Shown: positions 26,808-35,716 of the stretch, piece after piece
How the letters are laid out: each line of letters starts with the position of its first letter
Position numbering within the stretch: position 1 is the first letter of the stretch
Assembly: GCA_037444305.1 (NCBI GenBank)
Contig: JBBIMP010000027.1
Span: 12,212 to 76,211 of the forward strand
Length of the DNA: 64,000 nt
Direction: 5' to 3'
Origin: JBBIMP01 sp037444305
Lineage (GTDB): Bacteria > Acidobacteriota > UBA6911
The notes under the pieces: model-generated
Database searches by the model: none
What the model was told of the DNA's origin: nothing
The model's input: the letters and a program-made list of their open reading frames with translations, nothing else
Program-made: the position numbers and the translations under genes

Positions 26808-27812
26808 CTAGGCGCTGGATTTGAAGGAGAAAAATCCGCTCACGTTCTCCCACAGCAGCTGCGGAAAGTTTTTGTCCAGGTATGAGCGGATGGAGACGTA
26901 GCACTCGTCGCAGGTGTTGGTCTGCGTGAATTCGCGGACCATGCGCGCCTGGTCGTGAAGCGGGTATCGCTTGAACTGCATGGAGCAGGGCTGGAGCGAA
27001 CCGTCGCAGGTCACCACCAAAAAGCGCAGGCCGGCTTTGCATCCCGGCATACCGCCGTGCTCGAAATACTTCCTCGTCGCATCCATGGTTGTCGGAGCGT
27101 TGACCACCCAGTTCGTACCGTCGCGCCGGGTTTCTACAATATCCAGTTCGCGGTTCAGGATCCGGAGCTGCTCTTTCGTGTTGAGGAAATAGTCCCGGCA
27201 ACCCGTCCGCCGGGCGGAGTAGGCGCTGTAGCAGATGTTCACGCCCCATTCCCTGGCCTTGTCGGCGGCGGCGTTGATCTCGCCCAGGTTCTCGGAGGTG
27301 ATGCAAGCGTTGAGCACGATGTCATCGTGTCCCAGTTTGGCCAGCCTGGGGATGATCCGGCTGAGGCGATCGTACAGGCCCGGCAGGCCGCGGAAATCGT
27401 CATGCCGTTCGTCGGGAAAGTCCAGGCTGACCGAAAATTGGTCGATCCCCGCCGCCCGGAGATCCAGGTACCGCTCTTCGGTCATCTCGGACCAGTTGGA
27501 TACCAGGATGGTGTAGGGGATCCCGCTTCCGTTCTTGATGTTGCGGACGATCTCGACGATGTCTTCGCGTATCAGCGGCTCGCCCCCCGAGACCTGCACG
27601 ACGCACGGGCGAAGGACTTCCATGTAGCGCCGGTAGTCTGCCGGGGCGAGGTTGCGCGAGTCGTCCTTCGGACCGCCGTGATCGCAGTGCCTGCAATAGC
27701 AGGTGCAGGAGTCGGTGACTTCGAAGGAAACCACGATCGGGCGTTCCACGAGCCAGTTCAGCGATCCTCTGCCGATGATCCGCAACGATTCCACCAGTGG
27801 AACTTTCCGCAT
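26808..27812 (-). CDS. radical SAM protein with C-terminal cysteine-rich (SPASM-like) region
   Basis: A 334-residue radical S-adenosylmethionine enzyme. The CX3CX2C cluster motif is at Cys36, Cys40 and Cys43, followed by VVQVSGGEPL, the SAM-binding GGE motif. A C-terminal cysteine set (PGCKAG near 255, QPCSM near 273, CDECY near 297) suggests an auxiliary cluster. The family includes peptide-modifying and hopanoid or heme-biosynthesis enzymes; no substrate peptide or partner is adjacent. An inverted repeat, CTGATAA-N10-TTATCAG, at 27842-27865 just upstream could be an operator. Confidence 0.85.
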   Translation of the reverse strand: MRKVPLVESLRIIGRGSLNWLVERPIVVSFEVTDSCTCYCRHCDHGGPKDDSRNLAPADYRRYMEVLRPCVVQVSGGEPLIREDIVEIVRNIKNGSGIPYTILVSNWSEMTEERYLDLRAAGIDQFSVSLDFPDERHDDFRGLPGLYDRLSRIIPRLAKLGHDDIVLNACITSENLGEINAAADKAREWGVNICYSAYSARRTGCRDYFLNTKEQLRILNRELDIVETRRDGTNWVVNAPTTMDATRKYFEHGGMPGCKAGLRFLVVTCDGSLQPCSMQFKRYPLHDQARMVREFTQTNTCDECYVSIRSYLDKNFPQLLWENVSGFFSFKSSA

Positions 27813-27921
27813 CCTCCCTGTCCTTTCTCTCTCACCGGAACCTGATAAGCGGGTGATGTTATCAGAAGCCCTTGCCGGGATGCAAGGCGCTGGATTTTCC
27901 TGGGCAGCGCCGATCGGCGGA

Positions 27922-27950
27922 TTGACATCCTGGGGATATGCCTGTATTTT
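27922..27950 (+). promoter_or_regulatory. sigma-70-type promoter for tRNA-Asn
   Basis: TTGACA at 27922-27927 and TATTTT at 27945-27950 are separated by 17 bases, close to consensus, and end 25 bases before the tRNA. It is the clearest promoter in the window. Confidence 0.75.
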
Positions 27951-27975
27951 AACGCCTGTTCGTTGGCGCCCTTGC

Positions 27976-28051
<76 letters not shown>

Positions 28052-28087
28052 AACTTCCCCGCCCGGCGGCGCATTCCCTAGACCATT

Positions 28088-28260
28088 TCAGAGCAAGGCC
28101 CCGCAGTGCTTGCAGTGCCTGGCGTCCGTGTCGTGCCCTTCCGCCAGGCAGTCGGCGCAGGACCCGGGCTTCCCCTAGGTAGGTGGCCAGCTTCATGATA
28201 CGGAAGACCCTCAGCAGACGCAGCGCGCGGATGACCAGCAGCGAGTGCGTCCCAGTGATT
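28088..28260 (-). pseudogene. voltage-gated ion channel remnant with internal deletion and frameshift
   Basis: On the minus strand one frame reads SLLVIRALRLLRVFRIMKLA, the arginine-repeat S4 voltage sensor of bacterial Ion_trans channels, followed by TYLGEARVL. A second frame then reads CLAEGHDTDARHCKHCGALL and stops, a cysteine-pair tail of the kind that ends some of these channels. The pore (S5, selectivity loop, S6) is missing between them and the frames do not agree. The 5' half is lost at 28260, exactly where the Ig-like gene ends. It is a dead fragment. Confidence 0.65.
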
Positions 28261-28663
28261 ACGAGGCTAAAGAAAAGACATAGGTGTCAAGGACATTTCC
28301 TTCGGAATCTCTCAAAAACTGGGAGCCGGGGGGATTGAGCGTGACCGTTATCGTGGAACCGCTGGAGAGAAACTGAGGCTCGGATCCCCGGGTGACCGTC
28401 ATCGTCCTGCCGTCCGCGGACCACTGGCAAGAACTGCCCGGACCTCCTGCGCCCAGCCAATTGGAGGTGGAGGAGCCGCAACCCCCGACCATCGGTTTGC
28501 TGAAGGTGACGGAGAAAGAGCGGATGGATGCAGGTACATCTTTTGCGCCGTTAGCGGGATTAGTCGAGACGACCGTCGGCTTGGTCTGGGCTGTGCCGTC
28601 GAGTGCAGGAAAAACGAGGGATGCAGCAATACAGATGCGATACAGAAAAGCAAGGCGAATCAT
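28259..28663 (-). CDS. secreted Ig-like (Big_5/SbsA-type) domain protein
   Basis: A 134-residue protein. Signal peptide about 1-25 (ending DGTAQ). The rest is one bacterial Ig-like domain with the typical opening PTVVSTNPANGAKDVP, then FSVTFSKPM and a closing GNVLDTYVFSLAS. Such domains occur in surface or secreted proteins, usually with more modules; a single-domain protein is short. Its stop abuts the ion-channel remnant, so the 3' end could be a deletion junction rather than the native end. Confidence 0.65.
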   Translation of the reverse strand: MIRLAFLYRICIAASLVFPALDGTAQTKPTVVSTNPANGAKDVPASIRSFSVTFSKPMVGGCGSSTSNWLGAGGPGSSCQWSADGRTMTVTRGSEPQFLSSGSTITVTLNPPGSQFLRDSEGNVLDTYVFSLAS

Positions 28664-28968
28664 GGAGGATACCTCCTATCTCTCAGGATCAGAAGCATGC
28701 GGATTGCCCATTTATACGCCTGCCTGTGGGCTTGCTCAAGAGCCCGATTGCAGCGGGTGCCATACCGGTCCAAAGGTGACATCTCGTCGCACCGGGTTTG
28801 CCTGCATTATTCGGAGGTATCGTGCACAGGCGAACCCGGAAATCGAGGCCCTGCCGGAACCGGTTCACCAAAGCAGGCTTCCGGGCTGCAGGATGACGCG
28901 GACCGGGACTTTGCCGCCATTCTTTTCAGGTGCCGACTGTCGCCTGCCCTTCCGTTTGGAGGGGACCG
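28664..28968. other. intergenic, no gene recognised
   Basis: About 305 bases between the Ig-like gene and the aminotransferase remnant. Short frames exist on both strands but none has recognisable motifs or a convincing ribosome site. I see nothing specific in it. Confidence 0.4.
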
Positions 28969-29394
28969 TCAGATGCCCGCAGCCAGGTAGCGGCGGAGCG
29001 CGGCAAGCGTTCGTTCCACTTCGGCTATGGAATTGTAGATGTGGGGCGAAAACCGCAAACCGCCCCGGTCGGCGCCGGCGCGGACTGCACAGGCGATCCG
29101 GTCCCGCTCATAGAGAGCCTGCGCAAGTTTTGCGGGGTCGAGATCCCCCGGTTTGAATGCGACGACCGCAACGGAGCGTCCGCGTGCAGTGTGAGTCCAC
29201 AGTTCGAGCCCGCTTATCTCCTTCAATCCCTCCATCAGGGCAACGCCCAGTTCGCGAGCGCGTTTCTCGACCGCGTCCTTGCCGATGCCGGCAAGAAAAT
29301 CGATCGCGGCGCCGAAACCCTGGATGGCCGCGTCGTCGCGCTGTCCCAGAGCCTCGAAGACCGCAGCTAATTTGGTGGCACCGGGGTAGACGCT
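28969..29394 (-). pseudogene. class V aminotransferase (NifS/CsdA-like), C-terminal remnant
   Basis: About 141 residues matching only the small domain of a class V PLP enzyme: EALGQRDDAAIQGFGAAIDF, then ELGVALMEGLKEISGLELWT and the C-terminal GGLRFSPHIYNSIAEVERTL. The PLP-binding lysine domain and everything before it are absent. The frame continues upstream to 29517, but that sequence (many prolines and arginines) is not homologous. It cannot be a functional aminotransferase. Confidence 0.65.
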
Positions 29395-29528
29395 GTGCAG
29401 GCAGTCTTCTCTGCGCCGGAGTATAGCAGGCGATGGGCGGCGTTCAGTTGGAAGTGTGAATAACCGAACCGGTGCACATGCCGGCCTGGGGCAGCGAAAC
29501 GCTTCACACAAGGCCAAATGTCTGGATG

Positions 29529-30410
29529 GCGAAATCCTGGTTTGGAGTTCGGCCTTCCGACAGACTCTTTCTCATATGGGGCATAGGCCAGTTCACCGAC
29601 TGCGGTCTACGCGGGCAGTACAAGATGCTAATGCGAAAAAGCCGAGATTGGCTGCTGGGGTACCGCCGATTCCCCGCCTACCTGCTCGGGGAAGATATTC
29701 TTCGGGAAATCGGCCAGTCGTTGCTCGAGTTTCGGCCGCACTACCTCTCCGCCTACAGTGCAGCACTGGTGCGTTTTGCCCTCGCCAACGAAGACCTGTC
29801 ACCTGCTTTTCACCGGCGGCGGCTTAAAGTGGTCGCGGGAGCGTCAGAGGCCTTCCCGCGAGAGAACAGCCGCGATCTGCTCCTCAGGATTTTCGGCGCG
29901 CCGGTGGCCATGGAATACGGGATGAATGAAACCGACCTGCTCGCCCACACCGGTCCGGGGGGCGGCTTCCGAGTATTCTGGGAGAGCTATTTTTTCGAGG
30001 CCGTCGAACCCGGGGCCGCCGGCGGCAGGAAGCTGCGGGTGACGTGCCTTTTCCCCCGCTGTTTTCCCCTGATAAGGTATGAAACCGGCGATGAAATCGA
30101 TCTCGCGCCCGGAGACCGGGGCCTGGGGGTGGCGGAATTCCCCCGCCTCCGGGGTCGCTCTGCGGACATCGTGACGTTGGCCGACGGCACCATCCTCAAT
30201 TGCCACGGTTTCGATGTTGCCATACGTGCCTGCCCGGAGATCACCGGGTTCCAGACGGTTTACAGCGAAGGCAGCCTCTCGCTCGACTACCTTTCCGGGA
30301 GCCCTCCACCATCGCTTCCCGCGTCTCCTTTCCGACCTGATACGCTATGAGCCCGGCGACGAGGTTGAACTTGCGACGGGGGACGATGGGATAGGGGTCT
30401 CAGCATCATA
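29529..30410 (+). pseudogene. PaaK-like CoA ligase remnant, with a partial second copy
   Basis: About 250 residues resemble the middle of phenylacetate-CoA-ligase-type AMP-forming enzymes: FRPHYLSAYSAALVRFA, then LKVVAGASEAFPREN, the MEYGMNETDLLAH acetyl-CoA/AMP region, and FPLIRYETGDEIDL. The N-terminal phosphate-binding loop is missing and the C-terminal lid is cut at about 30290. From about 30300, in a different frame, LIRYEPGDEVELATGDDGIG repeats a diverged version of LIRYETGDEIDLAPGDRGLG. That suggests two neighbouring paralogues collapsed onto each other. It is non-functional as read. Confidence 0.6.
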
Positions 30411-30451
30411 GGCACGAAGGGCTTCTCCGGCGCCGGCGGGCAAAGAGGCGG

Positions 30452-32746
30452 CTAAAACCGAAGCAGGCGCGTGATCTTGAAGGCCAGCGTACGGTCGATC
30501 ACGCGCGGAAAGCCGACGCCCTCGGTATCCCGGCCGTCGCTGTAGACGATGAAAAAGTCGCTGCCGGGCTTGTACTCCCAGCGGAAGCGCAGGTTGGTGA
30601 CAAAGGCGTTCGCGCCCGAACTGTACTGGATCAGCGAGCCGATGAGCATCCGGGGCGAGAGCGCCAGATTGACGCGCGCGCTGACCAGCTGCAGCGTGAA
30701 GTCTCCCCACGGGAGCCGGACCCGGTTGATCGAGATTCCCGGCTCCACGGCCAGCCGGTGGCTCAGTTCCACCCTGCCCCGATAGCCGGCGGTCGCTCGC
30801 GTGCCGTCATAGAATCCGCCGTACTCGAACGACAGGTTGCCGGACAGCCACCTCTGGGGCCCGAGATTGTAGCTCGTGGACACGTTCTGAAAGCCGTAAC
30901 CGCCTGCCGGAATGACCACGTCATCGGTGATATCGAAGCCTTCCCGCAGGAACTCGTAGCTGCGGGTGTAGTCGAAGTTCCAGCGGTCCCCGTTCTCGAG
31001 CTCTATGCTGGTTTCAAGCTGCGCCTGCCGGGATTCGAGCCTGCCGTCCCCTCCGGCAATGTACTCGAGGCTCGCTTCCCAGCTCACCTTCCGGATCCAC
31101 TCGATCGAGCGCGGCCGCGGACTATACCGCACCTGGCCGAATTCGCGGCGGAAATTCCCCCGCCGCAGGAAGCCGATTCCAGGATTGAAGTCCTCTCCCA
31201 GGTGGAGATGGTCCAGCTGCAGCCCGTAGAGGTCGTGCGCGTAATCCAGCGCGGCACGGTAGCTCGTCGCGTCGCCGGGCCGGTCGGGCGTCCAGCTCCT
31301 CGCATAGAACGCGTCGATGTTGAGGTTTTCATGAAAGGAGAAAGCCGCATCCAGCCCGGCGACCTGGTTGGAGCCGGTGCCTCCGGATGCGGGCGAACGG
31401 TTCGTCAGAATGAACCCGACGGTGCTGCGGTTGAAGACGTCCCTTTTCAGCCGAAAGACCGAGTAATTGGTCCCCAATGCGTCCACGGATGGCTCATCCG
31501 CGGTCTGGATGTTGAGCGCCCCGATGGTGTAGCTTCCGGCCCTCCCTGTGAGGCGGCCGCCGGCCCGGATCGGCACGCTCTTGCCCTCCTTCAGACCGAT
31601 CCGGCGGCTGAAGAAGACCACGGGGGTCAGGCTGGGGGGCCCCCAACCAGGCCCGCCGCGGCCCCGCCCTCCTGCCCCTCCGAACGCGAATATTCCCTGC
31701 CCCTCGAGAAAGAACTCCCGCTTTTCCGGAAAGAAGAGGCTGAACCTTGTCAGATTGACCTGCTGCTCGTCGTCCTCCACCTGCGCAAAATCGGTGTTCA
31801 CCGTGAAATCTGCGGTCAATCCCCGCGTAATCCCGTACTTGAGATCGAAGCCTGCGTCGCCATCCACTTTGTTCGAAAGCGGCGGTTCGGCTTCGCGGTT
31901 CGTCGTCATGGTCGCGATGGCAAACGGTTTGATTTCGAGGTTCCGGCCCGCCTCGGGAACCTCCAGGCCGACCAGCGTTGCGCTGGAAGAGACCTTCTGG
32001 ATGCCTCGCCCGCCGAATGAGGCCGGAATCCTGGTGAGATAGGAAAACTCGTTCTTGGAGCGTACCACCCGGCGGAAGTTGATTCCCCAGACCTGGTTTG
32101 CGCCCGGTCCGTAGCGCAGCGACTTGAACGGTATGACTATCTCGACCGTCCAGCCGGAATCGAAGATCTGCGTTCGCGCATCCCAGACCGTGTTCCAGTC
32201 CCGGTTGTTGTCGCGCTCGGCGGTAATATACCCGTCGGAAAGGCCTCCCACGGGGTTCGTGTAGAAGAGGAACGCGTTGCGCCGGTCGTAAAACGTATCC
32301 AGCGTCACCGCAAAATTGTCGTTCAGAAATATGTTGAAGCTGTCCCGGCGCAGCTCGCTTGCCACCATCTCTCCCGGGTTGCTGTCCCAGCACCGCGCAC
32401 TCACATAAATATTTCCGCTGTCGAAAAAAATCCAGGCTTCGGTTCTCTCCGTGGCGGGAGCGCCCTCGGCCGGCTCCTGCTGAATGAAATCGCCGATTGG
32501 CAGGATTGAGCTATAGACACTCTCATCGAGCCGTCCGTCGATGCTGAGGGCCTCGTCGATCCTCGTCGCGCGCACGCTGGTCCTGCCCATCGCATCCCTG
32601 GCGACCGTCGCGGGGGGTGTGGGAATCAGCAGGCCGTTCGGGTGGTGTGAAGGCGCCACTGCAGGCCGGCCGCCCTGGGCGAACAACGAACCGGCGGCCA
32701 GCGCACAACCGGCGTATAAAAACAAAATTCCGAGTAGCGGTTTCAT
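30452..32746 (-). CDS. DUF5916 / CBM9-like domain outer-membrane protein
   Basis: A 764-residue protein. Signal peptide about 1-24 (ILFLYAGCALAAGSLFA). Residues 55-235 are a carbohydrate-binding-module-9-like domain (IDEALSIDGRLDESVY, then VEIVIPFKSLRYG). Residues about 260-764 are the DUF5916 beta-strand-rich region, with DFTVNTDFAQVEDDEQQVNL and FPEKREFFLEGQGIFAFG, ending in a TLAFKITRLLRF strand with terminal phenylalanine, so it is probably an outer-membrane barrel. ATG 32746 is used; an in-frame TTG lies four codons upstream. The family is common in Acidobacteriota and Gemmatimonadota and its function is not established. Confidence 0.88.
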   Translation of the reverse strand: MKPLLGILFLYAGCALAAGSLFAQGGRPAVAPSHHPNGLLIPTPPATVARDAMGRTSVRATRIDEALSIDGRLDESVYSSILPIGDFIQQEPAEGAPATERTEAWIFFDSGNIYVSARCWDSNPGEMVASELRRDSFNIFLNDNFAVTLDTFYDRRNAFLFYTNPVGGLSDGYITAERDNNRDWNTVWDARTQIFDSGWTVEIVIPFKSLRYGPGANQVWGINFRRVVRSKNEFSYLTRIPASFGGRGIQKVSSSATLVGLEVPEAGRNLEIKPFAIATMTTNREAEPPLSNKVDGDAGFDLKYGITRGLTADFTVNTDFAQVEDDEQQVNLTRFSLFFPEKREFFLEGQGIFAFGGAGGRGRGGPGWGPPSLTPVVFFSRRIGLKEGKSVPIRAGGRLTGRAGSYTIGALNIQTADEPSVDALGTNYSVFRLKRDVFNRSTVGFILTNRSPASGGTGSNQVAGLDAAFSFHENLNIDAFYARSWTPDRPGDATSYRAALDYAHDLYGLQLDHLHLGEDFNPGIGFLRRGNFRREFGQVRYSPRPRSIEWIRKVSWEASLEYIAGGDGRLESRQAQLETSIELENGDRWNFDYTRSYEFLREGFDITDDVVIPAGGYGFQNVSTSYNLGPQRWLSGNLSFEYGGFYDGTRATAGYRGRVELSHRLAVEPGISINRVRLPWGDFTLQLVSARVNLALSPRMLIGSLIQYSSGANAFVTNLRFRWEYKPGSDFFIVYSDGRDTEGVGFPRVIDRTLAFKITRLLRF

Positions 32747-32976
32747 TTTATAGGTCAAGCAAATGCCCCCAGAGAGGAGGCTTATGTTACAGGATTCTCA
32801 TGCGAATGCAACCAGCCTTCGAGCGGCTTTTTGCCCGGCACGAAAACCGGCCACAGCCGGAGCCGCCCTCACCGCCTGGGGCACCTCCCCTTGACATGCC
32901 GCGAACCGCCTGCTTACGTTCCATGATAGACCCACAGCGCAGCGATGCTGCGATTGAGGAGCGTGTTTTTAAAGAT

Positions 32977-33090
32977 GCGCCGCAAACGGAACCGCGAATG
33001 CCACTGAGCGGCCAACAAACCCAGTCAGGTGAAGCGGCCCGTCGCTGCCGCTCCCGGCTCCATTGACTCCCGGCCGGCAAGCATGACTTG
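32977..33090 (+). repeat. dispersed 110-bp repeat, copy A
   Basis: Aligns along its length with copy C at 54352-54463: GCAAACGGA, CCGCGAA, GAGCGG, AACCCAGTCA, CCCGTCGCTGCCGCTC and CTCCCGGCCGGCAAGCAT are shared in the same order. It sits in a 425-base space that otherwise has no recognisable gene. Confidence 0.75.
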
Positions 33091-33171
33091 CGGAGATCGC
33101 AACCCAAGGCCGTTTTCGTGGAGTTTTCCTCGCACGTGGGAGGGGTTTCGCGGATAGGTGGTGCAGCATTG

Positions 33172-33573
33172 TCAAAAGAGCCGCTCAGAGGGGAGGTACA
33201 TGATCAGAATCAGGAGGATCAATGATTCGAGATCCCTCAGCCTGTCGTCGACGTGCGAGATGATCTGCGAATAGACATCCTCGTCGAGCGTGCGGATCCG
33301 CTCCTTCTCCGCGGAGAGCCTCGCGACGGCCCGCTCGATCGCGCCCACGGCAAGTTCCCGTGACCGTTCTATGTGCGGCTCGCCCGGCTGTCCATCCTCG
33401 AGCCGTTCGAGCTGTTCCAGCGAAGCCTTGAGATTGAAGCTCACGAACTGATAGACCTCGGTCACCGAGTCGATGGTCCCGTCCACCCGTTCCAGCATCA
33501 TGCGGTCGGCATCCGCAAGCCGGCCCGCCAGGTGATATCGCGCCAATTTGCGCACCGGCACAACCCGCTTCAA
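33172..33573 (-). CDS. helical protein of unknown function, possibly a remnant
   Basis: A 133-residue frame, mostly amphipathic alpha-helix with high charge (ERVDGTIDSVTEVYQFVSFN, then LEQLERLEDG), ending in a hydrophobic LILLILIMYLPSERLF tail. I do not recognise the family. The codon composition looks coding. It lies just downstream of antiporter and TrkH fragments on the same strand, so it may be the C-terminal cytoplasmic part of a lost membrane protein. No good ribosome site is visible. Confidence 0.4.
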   Translation of the reverse strand: MKRVVPVRKLARYHLAGRLADADRMMLERVDGTIDSVTEVYQFVSFNLKASLEQLERLEDGQPGEPHIERSRELAVGAIERAVARLSAEKERIRTLDEDVYSQIISHVDDRLRDLESLILLILIMYLPSERLF

Positions 33574-33678
33574 GCCGGACCCGGTGGCGAAAATTCGCCC
33601 CTTGTGGAGTACCCGCTTGAACGCCTTTCCAGTCCTGACGTACGCCGAGCCGGTCCCTGAGATCCAGGGCGCAGAGGT

Positions 33679-33930
33679 TCAACTGCCTGGCAGAAGCTCC
33701 CTGCCCACGGCCTCCAGCACCTCCACGCTGAAGACCGCCCCGGCGGTGGAGAACAGCCGCGCCAGCGAGATGCCGAGGGCCAGCAGCATGACCATCACCA
33801 CGTCTTTGGCCACCGCCGTGCCCAGCGTCAAGTCGGTGAGGCGCCCGTGGGAACGAGTCTCATTGATGACGGCTATGGTGGCGGCCGGGGAGGTGCCCAA
33901 CGCGAGAACCCAGAAGAGGACTCTTCTCAT
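33679..33930 (-). pseudogene. cation:proton antiporter fragment
   Basis: An 83-residue fragment of a KefB/NhaP-like antiporter: LALGTSPAATIAVINETR, then GRLTDLTLGTAVAKDVVMVM and a following hydrophobic helix. Full proteins have about 380 or more residues and ten or more helices; only two or three survive. The fragment begins 12 bases after the TrkH remnant and ends without the C-terminal half. Confidence 0.6.
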
Positions 33931-33942
33931 CGGCTTCTTCCC

Positions 33943-34011
33943 TCAGCGTTTCCAGAAGTCCGGCACGAACAGCGCCATGACAGTGTAGAACTCCAGCCTC
34001 CCGAGAATCAT
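33943..34011 (-). pseudogene. TrkH potassium transporter, C-terminal tip only
   Basis: The minus strand reads MILGRLEFYTVMALFVPDFW followed by KR and a stop, which matches the conserved last helix and end of TrkH/TrkG proteins (M-L-G-R-L-E-x-x-T-x-x-x-L-F). Everything upstream is absent beyond 34011. It is a 22-residue relic of a gene of about 480 residues. Confidence 0.6.
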
Positions 34012-34385
34012 GCAACACGAAAGAAAATAATTTTGACCTTCGGAGTTATCTGGTACCCTTTTATTCCGCTATTGCGGCTCATCCAAAAGAGGGTAACCCT
34101 GCCGGGGGGCCGGGTCCTACCTTCGCCAGATTGATTGCCCGGCGATACTGCCCTGCAGCTGCGCATGCGAATTCTGCGCTGAGGGTTGAATTCCGCGGCG
34201 AGAGATTTTGTGCACAGATTCGATCCTGGGAAGCCCCGGCACGGCATTCTGGCCTCGGGAACGAGGCCCTGCAACCTTGCCGGCCGGCGACGCATCCTGT
34301 TAGAGCAGATAAAGGGATCGACCTCGATTCACGCATCCAGGCAGCCGACCCCGGTCGGACAGCGGGTGTGCTCGGGTGAAAGGGT
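34012..34385. other. intergenic, presumed promoter region of the 34-39 kb operon
   Basis: About 370 bases. A short A/T-rich stretch at 34018-34036 contrasts with the GC-rich surroundings and could hold promoter elements, but I cannot define a -35/-10 pair. No gene is recognised. Confidence 0.35.
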
Positions 34386-35699
34386 ATGAACTTCGGCAGG
34401 TTCTTGCGTATTGGGTGCGTTACAGCCTTGACTCTCGTGGCTGCGGCGACCTCTGGGGCGGCTTACGATGGAGAGGGCGCGCAGAACACCACCACGCCCC
34501 CGGCCAGGCAGCAGAAATCAGAACAAGATCCGTTCGGCAACCTGAAGGTGGAGGAGAAGCTGCCGGACCTCGCCCCGGCGCCGGAGGAGGAACCGGGGTG
34601 GTTCCGCCGGCTCACGCGGGAGAACTTCCAGTTCAAAACGGAGCTGTATTCGCAGTTCACCTACGGCTACAAGACCGAGGAATCCCGCGACCTGTACAGC
34701 CGCCAGTCCGTCGGGCTCGAGGTCCTGAAGAGGTTTTCGACCAAAACCGCGACGGTTGCCTCGTTCAACGCCCAGCTCCGCCTGACCCGGCGCGACAATT
34801 TCATCCCGGTCCAGAACGACATGGAGGGTGCGGACCGGGAGGATTTTTATCTCGAGTACCACAACCTGTACTTCGACTTTTACAACGCCTTCAATCCCTT
34901 CATGGGGCAATCGGCGCGCAGCAGCAACGTCGGGCGTTTCAACCTGCGGATAGGCAGGTTCTACCTGCCCTTCGGCTTGAACCTGCAGAGCGATACCCAC
35001 GGCACACTTTTCCAGCTTTCGAACGACCGGAACTTCGGCTTCGAGCGCGACTGGTACGCCGGCTTCTGGGGCTCCCTCGGCCGCCACGTGAATTACGACC
35101 TCTACTACATGCTCGGCTCCGGGTACGGCATGGATTTTGACGGGCAGAGCGGGCTCCTCGCAGGCCGCCTCAGCCTCGGCAACCGTTACCTGAACGAGCG
35201 GGGACTCGAGGGCGGGATCTCCGTGATGGCGGGCGAGAGGGTTTCGGCCCACTCGGCCATGCGCAGCCCTTCCGTCATGGAGCGGGCGCACGACACGGGC
35301 ATCATAAAGACCTTCCGCTTCGGGCTGGACGGCCGCTACACGAGGATGGTGCCGGGAGGAACACTCACGCTGGCCAACGAACTGAGCGCCGGGCAGGATG
35401 AGCCCGACCGCGTCTTCACGAACCTGCACCAGGCCGAATACCTGGACCGGTCCCGCAGGTGGGGGATCGGGGCACAGTACCGCCGGTTCTGGCAGGACAT
35501 CCCCGATCTGGATCCCATGGAAGCGCACGCTTCGGATCGCGCCGATGCCGCCGTGGCGCTGGAGTTCACCCGCTTTTTCCGCAACGACGTCGGCAACGCC
35601 CGGCTGCACTGGATAAAATTCAACGTGGAACGGCAGCTCGAGCGGATGGACGGCAAGCGGGACTGGCTGTTCACCCTCCAGTACTATTTTTACTGGTGA
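34386..35699 (+). CDS. outer-membrane beta-barrel protein (porin-like)
   Basis: A 437-residue protein. Signal peptide about 1-26 (VTALTLVAAATSGAA). A proline/charge-rich linker (30-75) precedes a long series of alternating amphipathic strands rich in Tyr, Phe and Trp, such as FKTELYSQFTYGYKTEE and RFYLPFGLNLQSDTHG. The last residues are QYYFYW, with the terminal aromatic expected of a BAM-inserted barrel. No enzyme motif is seen. It is the first gene of a five-gene run with 11-66 base gaps, so it is probably the outer-membrane part of that system. Confidence 0.8.
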   Translation: MNFGRFLRIGCVTALTLVAAATSGAAYDGEGAQNTTTPPARQQKSEQDPFGNLKVEEKLPDLAPAPEEEPGWFRRLTRENFQFKTELYSQFTYGYKTEESRDLYSRQSVGLEVLKRFSTKTATVASFNAQLRLTRRDNFIPVQNDMEGADREDFYLEYHNLYFDFYNAFNPFMGQSARSSNVGRFNLRIGRFYLPFGLNLQSDTHGTLFQLSNDRNFGFERDWYAGFWGSLGRHVNYDLYYMLGSGYGMDFDGQSGLLAGRLSLGNRYLNERGLEGGISVMAGERVSAHSAMRSPSVMERAHDTGIIKTFRFGLDGRYTRMVPGGTLTLANELSAGQDEPDRVFTNLHQAEYLDRSRRWGIGAQYRRFWQDIPDLDPMEAHASDRADAAVALEFTRFFRNDVGNARLHWIKFNVERQLERMDGKRDWLFTLQYYFYW

Positions 35700-35716
35700 G
35701 AAAGGAGTTCACACCG

